Shown: positions 7,302-16,500 of the stretch, in pieces
Numbering within the stretch: position 1 is the first letter of the stretch
Layout of the letters: every line of letters starts with the position of its first letter
Origin: a virus
Direction: 5' to 3' (one strand)
Virus record (IMG/VR): IMGVR_UViG_3300042566_000678
Location: 1-64,000 of that record
Length of the DNA stretch: 64,000 nt
Notes under the pieces: model-generated
What the model was told of the DNA's origin: nothing
The model's database searches: none
The model's input: the letters and a program-made list of their open reading frames with translations, nothing else
Program-made: the position numbers and the translations under genes

Positions 7302-8163
7302 TTTGAGTTCCTCTTAATACTTTCTCTAACTCATATCCCATAATAACAGATGTAATATGTGTATCTGTAATTTTAGATGCGGTTTTAATTTTGTTTAACT
7401 GATTGATTGTTTCAGCCAACTTAATTTTGGTAACTTTATCTTTTATTTCTTTACCCGTTTTAGTTAGTTCTTTAGTTAGAGCAACAACTTCGTTTGTAAT
7501 AAATGCTTTAAGATTATCCGAGTTAGTAAATGAATTGATATATTCTTTTAATATACCCTTTTGCTTATCATTTAAGGATTTGTATTTTTTATTAAAGTTC
7601 TCCACCAACATTTTGTATGTTAGTAAACGGATTTCTTTATCTTCTTTTTTAAGAGCTTCGTTGATTTTATCTATCGCTTTTGCGTTTGCAACTGGTTTAG
7701 ATGTAAGATGTTCTACGATTGCAAATTTAGTATTTACAAAATCTTTCGGGTCATAAGAACTTTCAGTATTCAAATTAAATTCAAATATCTTATATACCGA
7801 AGCAAGAACTTTATAGTTTGGAATTTGTGATTTTAAAAAATCATCTATTTGATAATTTTCTTTTATTTCTTTGATAAGATTATACTTTTCTTTAAGTATT
7901 TTTTTCTCATCTAATTTTTTGCGATTATCAATTACCGCATCAATAAATCTTTCAGCACGATTTTCATTATTATATTTTTCATTTACAATGAATTGATATA
8001 ATTTTAATTCGTTTGCTAATTCCGTTTTAGAGTTGAAATACTTCTTTAACAACCCTTCTGCAATACTTTTGCGATTGGAAAGGATGTCAGAGGTTACTTG
8101 ACGAACCAATAGTTCGAAAAGAAAGCCCGTATTTCTAAACTTTGAGTGTTTTATCTGTTTCAT
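7288..8163 (-). CDS. Conserved portal-adjacent protein of T4-like phages, unknown function
   Basis: 291 residues, Lys-rich and mainly helical. The N-terminus KHSKFRNTGFLFELLVRQVT follows a pattern I associate with a conserved protein next to the portal gene of marine T4-like myoviruses. No enzymatic motif is visible. A proposed late promoter (ATATTTATA) lies 17 bases upstream, making this the first gene of a unit that runs through the protease, the internal-protein genes and possibly to bS21. A core or portal-associated assembly role is possible but unproven. Confidence 0.65.
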   Translation of the reverse strand: MKQIKHSKFRNTGFLFELLVRQVTSDILSNRKSIAEGLLKKYFNSKTELANELKLYQFIVNEKYNNENRAERFIDAVIDNRKKLDEKKILKEKYNLIKEIKENYQIDDFLKSQIPNYKVLASVYKIFEFNLNTESSYDPKDFVNTKFAIVEHLTSKPVANAKAIDKINEALKKEDKEIRLLTYKMLVENFNKKYKSLNDKQKGILKEYINSFTNSDNLKAFITNEVVALTKELTKTGKEIKDKVTKIKLAETINQLNKIKTASKITDTHITSVIMGYELEKVLRGTQNGII

Positions 8164-8180
8164 TTATTCTTTATTCCAAA

Positions 8181-8189
8181 TATAAATAT
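8181..8189 (-). promoter_or_regulatory. Proposed late promoter word ATATTTATA
   Basis: The minus strand reads ATATTTATA 17 bases before the ATG of the gene at 8163. The same word, or ATATTTATT, precedes thirteen other genes in this window. A TATATTTG, which matches the host -7 consensus, overlaps it, so host polymerase could also start here. Confidence 0.55.
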
Positions 8190-8212
8190 ATAATATCTAT
8201 TTAATAATAATT

Positions 8213-10057
8213 TTATTCGATTATATTTTGCTCATCCATCATACTCTTACCTTCCATTATCACCTTTGCTCCACCCGATTTCAAAGTTTTTTTGATTGAT
8301 TTGATGAAATTTTCATTACTTCTACTCAATTTCCTCAACTCCTTATCACCTAACGCATCTCTACCATACATATGGTCATCTTTACCCATACGATTTACAT
8401 GACGAGGTCTACCTGCTGCTTTTACTGATTCGTTTGGTGTTTGTCCTAACTTTGATTTTAAATCTTGTATAGTCTTTTCAACATCCAATGGTTCACCTGT
8501 TGGGAACTCATCTTCTTCTGGTTGGTCTTCTGTTGGTTGTTCTTCACCACCCATTTCAGGTTGTCCACCCATCATTCCACCTTGCTCTTGTTGTCCTTCT
8601 GGCTTTCCAGTTGTTTCTAAATTAGTTAATACAAATAGATTTTTAGCATCTTTAATTAAACCTTCTTTCATATCTTCAACATCATCATCGCTGAAATTGA
8701 ATACATTTTTGTAAACCCAATCTTTAGAAATCAATTTTAAATCGCCCATCGTTCTAGCCAAATCTACTTTAGATGACCATAATTCAATTTTAGATTGCTC
8801 ATAAATTGTGTATGGGATAGTCAATGATAATTCAAAATCAGTTAATTGTTCATCCTCAATACCTTGTGAGTATAAGTGAATGATTGCTATCTTTTCTAAT
8901 TCAGATGTTACAATTCTTTGAACTCTTTCAATAGTTTTGGCAAATCTCATATCCATAGCTGCTAATGTAGCTTTAGAATTACCATCCTCCAAAAATCCTA
9001 AATGTTGTTTTGGTATTTTTAATGCCGCAAACATTTTATCTTTTAAGTAGTTAATATCATCAATAGGAGCATACTCTAAACCATCTAAATTAGAGATTTC
9101 AGTACCACTATCACTACCACGAACTGGCAGATAGAAATCTTCCATCAAGTTTTGGATATTATACTTTAAGTTGTACTCACCAGTATCTGCGTTGATAATA
9201 GGTGCTTTCTTTGATTTGTTGATAATACGTTGAATGTAGTTATCAATCTCATTTGTAGGAATATTACCCACATCAATTTTGTAGATACGTTTTTGTGGTG
9301 CTCTACTGATACGGTGTATAATCATCGCATCTTCCATCAAAGTAATTTGCTTCCACAATCTTCTTGCACTCTCTAACATTGATTTACCATAAGGTAAAAA
9401 GTTAGTATCAGTCAACATACGAAAGTGAGCAATCTCATAGTTTTCGTATTCTGTTTTTTGTCCAGCTACATAAAGTGATTTAGTTGCTAATGGAGTGTGT
9501 ACAAACTTAACTGATTGCCAATTGTTTGGGTCATATCCTTCAACACGAGTAATTTCATAAACTGAAAGTGGTTGTATTCCTACAACACCCAACTCTTCTG
9601 CAATTTCAATATGTAAAAAATGGTCACCATATTTAACCAAACTTCTTACCCAAGGGAATAAGTTGAACTCAACGTTTATAATATCATAGAATAAGTTTTC
9701 TAATATAGATTTTATTTGTTCGTTGTTTGTTCTAACTTCTAATACTTTTCCGTACTCGTTTTTAGATGTAGATTCTTCTGCGTAAATATCTAATGCGGCA
9801 CCAATAATTGGGTCAGCATCCATAGCATCATAATCTCTAAAAAGTTCTTGACGGATTTGTTGGTATGCAAGATAATTCTCATAGGTATTATTCATAGCCG
9901 ATGAGTGTAATCTCATATATCTATCACGTAGATTAGTTGCAATTGATTGAGTTTCATCGTAATCAATTACCTTTAACTTATTCCCCTGCTTTCTTACGAT
10001 TACCGATGTAGAGAATAGTTTGTTTAACCTACCAAAAAATGATTTATCTGTTGCCAT
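8213..10057 (-). CDS. 20: Portal vertex protein (T4 gp20-like)
   Basis: 614 residues (T4 gp20 is 524). The family landmarks are present: a RYMRLHSSA-type opening, YDAMDADPIIGAALDIYAEE near residue 78, the wing region LVKYGDHFLHIEI, and the clip/stem stretch EYAPIDDINYLKDKMFAALK with PKQHLGFLED. An acidic, Gly/Gln/Glu-rich tail near residues 490-540 extends the usual length and probably is disordered. Twelve copies form the ring at the packaging vertex that binds terminase and nucleates scaffold assembly. It is placed between the terminase side and the head operon, as in T4. Confidence 0.92.
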   Translation of the reverse strand: MATDKSFFGRLNKLFSTSVIVRKQGNKLKVIDYDETQSIATNLRDRYMRLHSSAMNNTYENYLAYQQIRQELFRDYDAMDADPIIGAALDIYAEESTSKNEYGKVLEVRTNNEQIKSILENLFYDIINVEFNLFPWVRSLVKYGDHFLHIEIAEELGVVGIQPLSVYEITRVEGYDPNNWQSVKFVHTPLATKSLYVAGQKTEYENYEIAHFRMLTDTNFLPYGKSMLESARRLWKQITLMEDAMIIHRISRAPQKRIYKIDVGNIPTNEIDNYIQRIINKSKKAPIINADTGEYNLKYNIQNLMEDFYLPVRGSDSGTEISNLDGLEYAPIDDINYLKDKMFAALKIPKQHLGFLEDGNSKATLAAMDMRFAKTIERVQRIVTSELEKIAIIHLYSQGIEDEQLTDFELSLTIPYTIYEQSKIELWSSKVDLARTMGDLKLISKDWVYKNVFNFSDDDVEDMKEGLIKDAKNLFVLTNLETTGKPEGQQEQGGMMGGQPEMGGEEQPTEDQPEEDEFPTGEPLDVEKTIQDLKSKLGQTPNESVKAAGRPRHVNRMGKDDHMYGRDALGDKELRKLSRSNENFIKSIKKTLKSGGAKVIMEGKSMMDEQNIIE

Positions 10058-10102
10058 TTAGCTTTCTGTTTGTTTAATTATATAACCTTTATTATTTTTA
10101 TT

Positions 10103-10609
10103 TTACCACTTTCTGCAAGACCAATATCTTGCTTTGTGTCTTGGACCGGGTTGGTCACAATTGTGTCTTGCTCTAAAAGACCTTCTTGCATCAGGATTAG
10201 ATTTTCTTATTCTCATTGTTTTTTCACCTTTAGATGCTGCTGATGTACCACCATGTCCAAAGTTTACTTTAACAACATTACCTGCTGGATTTTTTACATA
10301 TACTTTAAACTTTTTAACATCACCTCTCATTGGTTTACCCAATTTAACATCTCTACCTTGATATTCTGCTTCAAATACACAATTACAATTGGCTTCATCT
10401 AATGTATTTTTATATGCTTTTAAGAAAGCAATAAAATCATCAATATCTTCCTCTTCTACATCCAACTCATCGTAATCATCATCCTCAATAGCTTCGTTTG
10501 AATTTGGTACACAATTAGGAACTTCCTTTCCGTTCTTCATTTTCATACCAATTTGCTTATATCCATCCCAACAAGGAGAGTTTTCTTTAAGTAAATCCCG
10601 TAGTTTCAT
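10103..10609 (-). CDS. Putative internal head protein with MKLRDLLKE targeting peptide
   Basis: 168 residues from the ATG at 10609; the frame extends to a TTG upstream, but the ATG gives the conserved start. The N-terminus MKLRDLLKE matches the (L/I)xE-ending peptides of the cluster at 1.8-4.5 kb. A Cys-containing segment (SPCWDGYKQIGMKMKNGKEV, then PNCVPN) follows, then an acidic stretch, and a basic C-terminal domain with KVNFGHGG, SFRARHNCDQPGP and KARYWSCRKW. The last part is strongly reminiscent of a conserved protein of T4-like marine phages. It lies between terminase and portal and has its own proposed late promoter 26 bases upstream. Confidence 0.72.
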   Translation of the reverse strand: MKLRDLLKENSPCWDGYKQIGMKMKNGKEVPNCVPNSNEAIEDDDYDELDVEEEDIDDFIAFLKAYKNTLDEANCNCVFEAEYQGRDVKLGKPMRGDVKKFKVYVKNPAGNVVKVNFGHGGTSAASKGEKTMRIRKSNPDARRSFRARHNCDQPGPRHKARYWSCRKW

Positions 10610-10635
10610 ATTAGTATTATTAAATCTATACAATA

Positions 10636-10644
10636 TATAAATAT
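10636..10644 (-). promoter_or_regulatory. Proposed late promoter word ATATTTATA
   Basis: ATATTTATA on the minus strand, 26 bases before the ATG at 10609, in the gap after the terminase gene. Confidence 0.55.
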
Positions 10645-10662
10645 AACAAAATTGAGTTTAAC

Positions 10663-12258
10663 CTATCGTAACAACCATCTTAAATCTTCAAACTCATCAC
10701 CATGCCCAGTTTGCATTTTGTATGGGTCATCACCAAACATACCAGGTGTGTATAAACTATCATGCGATGTTTGAACAAACCCCTCAATAGAACGTCTTGT
10801 CAAATCAATTCCTTCTTGTCTTAAACGTAATGCGGTATCTCTAATCCACAATCCCATACCCAATGCCATCACCAAGTCATCATTGTAACCTCTTGCCGCT
10901 TCCGCTCTACCATTATTCCAAATAAATGTAAAGAACTCATCAATTGTTCTCTTACTATGAATAATAACACTCATATCTCTCATATAAGTGTCTATCTTTG
11001 ATATTACCAACGGGCGGGTTTTAGATGATATACTAAAGCCAGGAACCATTTGCTTTTCATCTCTGTAAAACTTATTAGTAAATTGAGTATCAATATCTAC
11101 ATATTTAATATCTCTGTTAGACCAGAATAAATTTTTGTAGTTTCTATCTAAACATTGTTGGATAGTTGTCCAACCAATTGATGCATTATCAATGATTAGT
11201 AAAGCATCGTTATATTCAGTTGCTAAATTGATTAGGAAATTACCAAAATCTTTTGGTTCAATTTTACCTCTATATTCAGCAACTTGCTCACAACTCTCTG
11301 CTTCTATAACATGGGCAGTAGAATAATCTTCCCCATCTCCCCTTGCAACGTCAGCCGTAACTATATAACTCTTTGTATAATTTACATCTTCCCAAACCCA
11401 TAAGTTATTATCAAACCCACGCTTATACATTGGGTCTTTAACATATGCTTCTATGTACTTTGTTAAAATTTCTGGTTGAATTACCGTTGCTCCAGAACTG
11501 ATAAAGTCACAATCACATTCCTGTGCTGCTCCCTTTGGTCCTAATTGCTTTTCCTGCTCCTCTCTCCAACTATTATCTCTTTCAGGGTGAACCGTCCAAT
11601 GGAGTTTAATTGGATGAAATAAATTCTCACCATTTTCTGCTTTTACCCAAGTTTGGTGAAACCAATTACCAATACCATTTGGTGTAGATAATGCTATACA
11701 CGCACCACCCGTTGATAGAGTAGATTGTGCCGATGTCCAAATCTCTTCAATGTAATCAATAAAGGCTGCCTCATCAAATACCAATAGTGATAAGGCTTCC
11801 GAACGTCCTGCATCTGGTTTGGATGAAATTGCTTTGATTTGAGAACCATTCTTTAATCTTAAAGATAGTTTGTTATCTTCAGACTCTTGTACCCTTAACC
11901 ATACTGGTAAGAATTGGTTCATTACTCTCACCTTTAATACCAAGTTTTTTGCAACTTCTTGCTTTGTTGCAATAACCAACACGTTATAATCTTCGTTGAA
12001 TATCATACACCATAGTGCATAACCCGCAACTAATGTAGATATACCTAATTGGCGTGATTTTAGAACAACATTAAAACGATTATCTTTAAAATCGTTTAAT
12101 ACTCCTTCTTGAAAATCATATAAATCGAATGGTATTTTCCCACGAACTGGGTGTTGGATTTTACAAAACTTACGCATGAAATAGACGGGGTCTTTTGCAC
12201 AACGTTTGTATTGTTCTTTTACTGCATCTTGCAGAGATTTTGTTTGATTTACGGCCAT
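10663..12258 (-). CDS. 17: Terminase large subunit (T4 gp17-like)
   Basis: 531 residues. The N-terminal ATPase has an adenine-binding YDFQ motif near residue 47, a Walker A variant SRQLGIST near residue 69, Walker B LLVFDEAAFID near residue 157, and the coupling motif LSTPNG. The C-terminal RNase-H-like nuclease shows ADVARGDGEDYS and LLIIDNASIG with the expected acidic residues. The enzyme docks on the portal, pumps DNA into the prohead and cuts the concatemer. No clear small-terminase gene is visible next to it; the two upstream genes do not look like gp16. Confidence 0.93.
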   Translation of the reverse strand: MAVNQTKSLQDAVKEQYKRCAKDPVYFMRKFCKIQHPVRGKIPFDLYDFQEGVLNDFKDNRFNVVLKSRQLGISTLVAGYALWCMIFNEDYNVLVIATKQEVAKNLVLKVRVMNQFLPVWLRVQESEDNKLSLRLKNGSQIKAISSKPDAGRSEALSLLVFDEAAFIDYIEEIWTSAQSTLSTGGACIALSTPNGIGNWFHQTWVKAENGENLFHPIKLHWTVHPERDNSWREEQEKQLGPKGAAQECDCDFISSGATVIQPEILTKYIEAYVKDPMYKRGFDNNLWVWEDVNYTKSYIVTADVARGDGEDYSTAHVIEAESCEQVAEYRGKIEPKDFGNFLINLATEYNDALLIIDNASIGWTTIQQCLDRNYKNLFWSNRDIKYVDIDTQFTNKFYRDEKQMVPGFSISSKTRPLVISKIDTYMRDMSVIIHSKRTIDEFFTFIWNNGRAEAARGYNDDLVMALGMGLWIRDTALRLRQEGIDLTRRSIEGFVQTSHDSLYTPGMFGDDPYKMQTGHGDEFEDLRWLLR

Positions 12259-12271
12259 AATGCCTTACCTA

Positions 12272-12931
12272 TTATTTAATACGGATTTTCCAATATACAC
12301 CACCACCTATGTATGGAACTACCTGATTTCCACCATTGGTTGATTGCTGATTGGATATACCAAGATTTAATTGGTATAATTTATCTGTTTTTGTTTTTAG
12401 GATTACACCTGTACCAATTGAATTGCCGAAATTTACCTTATCTAATGCTCCGTTTATACCAACATATACTTGATTTTTAGGTAGTTCTTTTACTATCTTT
12501 GTATCAGTAATAGTTCGTTCTTTAATCGTAGCGTTCCACTTTCTACCTAATATTTTATTTTGGTATAAAGTATCTGTAAGTTCAATCATTCCCAAATCAT
12601 TATCTAAAACTAATTTATCTTTATACAAAACCTTTTGGTTATACGATTGAACTATTCTAATTGTATCTCCTTTTGTGTATACGGGAACTTCTATTTTTTT
12701 TTCTTTTTCAACAATTGTTTCGTGGTAAATATCTTTACCTCTAACATATTTTATTTTGGTGTGGTCTATTATTACAGTATCAATTTTGTGTTTTAACAAC
12801 TCGTAGTTTTTTCCATCTACATTTATAGTTTCACCTACTTTACCATCGCCTTTAGTACATTTGTACCATACGATTCCAGCAGTTGCAAAAATCACAATCC
12901 ATTTGATATTATTCTGTAAAAACTTTAGCAT
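12272..12931 (-). CDS. Membrane-anchored protein with C-terminal beta-barrel-like domain, paralogue of the gene at 57053
   Basis: 219 residues. A transmembrane helix (IKWIVIFATAGIVWY, residues 9-24) is followed by a charged, beta-prone periplasm-type region. The C-terminal third has alternating polar/hydrophobic strands (QVYVGINGALD...GVILKT...LYQLNLGIS...VPYIGGGVYWKI), as in small outer-membrane barrels. The stretch LGMIELTDTLYQNKILGRKW matches VGRIQITDTISHNRLVSRKW of the gene at 57053, so the two are paralogues. An envelope-spanning role at lysis (spanin-like) is one possibility. The gene overlaps the upstream one by 23 bases. Confidence 0.6.
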   Translation of the reverse strand: MLKFLQNNIKWIVIFATAGIVWYKCTKGDGKVGETINVDGKNYELLKHKIDTVIIDHTKIKYVRGKDIYHETIVEKEKKIEVPVYTKGDTIRIVQSYNQKVLYKDKLVLDNDLGMIELTDTLYQNKILGRKWNATIKERTITDTKIVKELPKNQVYVGINGALDKVNFGNSIGTGVILKTKTDKLYQLNLGISNQQSTNGGNQVVPYIGGGVYWKIRIK

Positions 12932-13547
12932 AATCTTCTTTTATTATTTCCCAGCTATCATCTTTTATTTTCTGATAACCAGATATGTTTTCTTCGGCTT
13001 CTGCAATATCATTTTTGATATTACTTTTTAACTCTTCCAAATCACCATCGTATGACCACTTTTCAGTTGTACCATCCGAGTTGGCAAATATATGTTCTTT
13101 ACTTGCATCTACTAATGCTTCGTTGAACTTTTTAATTAAATCTTTTAAAAACTCAATTTCGTAAGATGCAATTTTCCACTTTTCGTATTCGTTCCAATTA
13201 CCTTTTACTCTGAATGTTTGTTCTTTTTCAGCTAAACAATCTATACAGTAACCAGTCTTACGAATAAATTGTAAATGTTTTTGAGTTTTCTTAACTGTTC
13301 TACAATTTTTACTTTTACAAGTAGATAATGATTGTATGTATTCCCTAATTCCATCGAATTTAGATTTAACAATCTTATATCCCTTTTCTTGTACCCAAGT
13401 TACACCATCACTATCCGTCCACTCTTCACCAACTGCTCTATCCTGCTTTGTAGTAGACCAACCATGTGTGTTTGTTCCACCATTATCTCTGTTAAAAGCT
13501 ATATCCAAAATCTTTTTTCTGGATGGGTGCATATATTTCTTACTCAT
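12909..13547 (-). CDS. Conserved phage protein with paired Cys motifs, unknown function
   Basis: 212 residues starting MSKKYMHPSRKKILDIAF, which resembles a protein family I associate with T4-like marine phages near the terminase. Cys residues at CKSKNC and YCIDC (about residues 77-100) could bind zinc. The C-terminal half is a long helical, coiled-coil-prone segment (YEIEFLKDLIKKFNEALVDA). Its place just upstream of the terminase region would suit a packaging or small-terminase role, but no helix-turn-helix is evident, so I leave the function open. Confidence 0.6.
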   Translation of the reverse strand: MSKKYMHPSRKKILDIAFNRDNGGTNTHGWSTTKQDRAVGEEWTDSDGVTWVQEKGYKIVKSKFDGIREYIQSLSTCKSKNCRTVKKTQKHLQFIRKTGYCIDCLAEKEQTFRVKGNWNEYEKWKIASYEIEFLKDLIKKFNEALVDASKEHIFANSDGTTEKWSYDGDLEELKSNIKNDIAEAEENISGYQKIKDDSWEIIKEDYAKVFTE

Positions 13548-13572
13548 ATAACTTATTGTTTTGTTTTATATA

Positions 13573-13581
13573 TATAAATAT
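13573..13581 (-). promoter_or_regulatory. Proposed late promoter word ATATTTATA
   Basis: ATATTTATA on the minus strand, 25 bases before the ATG at 13547, inside a 48-bp purely AT-rich gap. Confidence 0.55.
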
Positions 13582-13595
13582 ATAGTTTTTATATT

Positions 13596-16500
13596 TTAGT
13601 AAAATATTCCTAACAATTGATTTAATGAAGCAAATGCTCCAGTCATCTTAAATACATTACCTTTGTATGTGAATATAATTCCTTCATTTGGAACTATCTT
13701 TTCAAATCCACCAATTGAATTTAATCTTTCTAATTCCAATTTCATTTTTTCAATTTGAGCGGGTGTACCTTCTGCTTTTATTTTATCTATCGTAGAGTCT
13801 AATCTTTTACGGATTGCTTGTAGTGCTTCATTTGGAGATGCAGTCAATACTGATTGCATAAATTGTAAAACTTCTGCGCCTACACCTAAAAATATTTCTT
13901 CAAATTTCATTAGGTTTTCCTTTGCAATCTTATCCTTACTTTGTTTTTCAATACCATCAGCCCAAGCTCTAGCTTTTTCATCACCAATTAAATTGATTCG
14001 GAATGATTTATCACCAAACGCCCATCTTTTTGTTAAACCTTCGATTTCCAATGATGTTAAACCTTTAGAACCTTTTTGTATATAAGTTTTCCACCACGCT
14101 TGATGGTAATCTGCTACTCCAGCATTATCTGGCAAAGTAAACTCACCTTGTAATTTAGATATTTTTGCAAGGAATTTACTTTTCTGTGAGCTTAAATTTT
14201 CACTCTTTGGTAATTTAACAATTGGTGGGCCTTGTATTGTATATTTAGATTGGATATGTGCATTTACTTGCTTTATCATACCGGCCAATATACTTTCAGC
14301 TCCTTTTATTTGTCCAATAGCGTTTCCGGCTTCGTTGTATTCTACTGCGTTGTGAAATACTAACAATGCTTGCCCATAAGGAATAACATTTACAGATGTT
14401 GGATAAATAACCTCTAAATTCATAAATGCTTTACCATTCATAAAGATTTTATCTTTTTGTGCTTGCGATAATCCTCTAATAGCACTTTCCAAATCTTTCA
14501 TAGCAAAGTTGTATGCATCACTCAATGCTCCTCTACCAGCAAATTTTGAAGCCATACCAGAAGCATCCAATGCATTTTCCCCAGCATTTGCCAAATGCCC
14601 TTTGTTTCTTGCTGCAATTAATCTACCATTTTTCCAACTGATTGCTAATGCCTGTCCATCCGTTTTTTCTCTAACTACACCCAACTCACCATCCAATGCT
14701 TTACTAACAATAGTTTTTAAATCTTTAAATGTTAGGTTTATATCAGTATCAAATGGATGATTCATATGTCCATAAGCACCACCTTCCATTAACAAACTTT
14801 CGTTTACAGATTTTGTTTTCTTTTTGTATGGTTCGTATCCACGATTTTGAGTATCTTTTGTATCAGTTTGATGGCCTGGTTGCTTTTCTCTATTATCATC
14901 ATCAAAATCTATCGTATCAAACTCCGGTTCATATCCGTAATCCGGTGTATATGATGAACTCTTATGGTGTTTATTAAAGTTAGCATCTGCTGTACCAACT
15001 GGTTCGTGATTTTTACTAGTAATTGCTTCACCAAACGCACTATGTTTAACTTTATACCAACCGCCGCCGGGTGTTGTAAATAATCTTGCTGGTATTCTAA
15101 ATGTAGAACCTATTGGTAATTTACTGAAATACTTACTATCTATGTGAACCACTTTTGTCACAAACTCTCTAGTCTTGTTATCGGCACCAATCAATTCAAC
15201 CTCAATCTTTACAGGTTGTCCACCTATTTTGATTGTTCCACCAAATATGCCCTTTGTTATTTCATTTAATTTATCTTCTACTTGATAAACAGGTGTTGAT
15301 GATTTGAAATCATCTTTTCTCATTATAGTTTTAGCAATCAATTTGTTTGCTTGAACCATAAATGGAATGTTAATACCAGTTCGTTTATCCTTTACTACAA
15401 ATTCATTGTATTGTTTGATAAACTCTAAAAACTTTTTCTTATTCTTTGCTAATCTTTTAAAGAAACCAGTTAGTTCTGCTGGTGATATTTCTTTACCATT
15501 ACGAGGGTCATTCAATCTTTGGAAAAAATGGTCTGTTTCTTTTCCTAATACAACATCTTCAGGTGATAATTGAGAGTCAGCGTATTTTTCTACCTTATCC
15601 ATATCAACCTTTGCCATTTCTTTTAATTCATTTGGGTTTGTAGTTTCCCAATCTGTTTCACTAACCTTGCCACTTTCCTTGTCTTTATTATATCCATCAA
15701 CCGCTTTTGCCCAAACCGCTGGTGGTATAGCTCCATTCATTATATTATCGGCAAGTTGTAATGTAAAGTATTCAATGTAAGTTTCATCTGTAATGTTTTC
15801 TGCACCGGCATTTAATACTGCCTTACCAATACCCATAGTTGCAACTTCCACTGCCATATGTTCCGCAAGGTGTAAACCTACACCTGCCAACAATTTAGCA
15901 GGTCCTACTGCAAGTGAAGCAACACCCCCCGTCAATAACATACTACCAACAGTCAAACCTACTGTTTTAGCAATACCAATCATTGCTTTCTTTTGTTTTT
16001 CATCTGGTTTTTTACCAGAGAAAACTGCTTTAAATCCTTCCCCTGCTTCTTTTATTTCGTGCCCTAAATGTTTTGCTTCTCTAACTACACCCTTTACAAT
16101 ACCTTTTGCTTTATCAGCCATCCACTGTCCAACACTACGTCTTTCTTCAGATTGAGGCTTATGTGCTCCTTTGAAAAAATCTTTTTCCTTTTCACTCCAA
16201 TTTTTTATTTTTTGGCCCACTGCTCTTAATACCGCTTTTGGATTTGATACTGCCGTTTTAGCAACCTTTGTTGCGGATGCTTGCGAATCTTTTTCTCCAC
16301 TTTTTGCAACTGATGGTGATTGTACTTTTTGTTTAACCTTTTGTAATTTTTGCTTATCCGAGCCACCGGCTTTTGCAACCAACATCATTGCAGCTTTGTA
16401 AGCAGGATGGTCTCGTTTATAGTTCAATGCGGAACTTACTTTAATATCTTCACCCGTATCTGGGTTTTTTACTAACTGATTTAGGATTTGTGGAGAATAC

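Noticed and set aside
12909-13547. Small terminase subunit (gp16)
   Set aside because: The position is suggestive, but there is no helix-turn-helix or gp16-like coiled-coil core. The paired Cys do not fit, so it is left as unknown.
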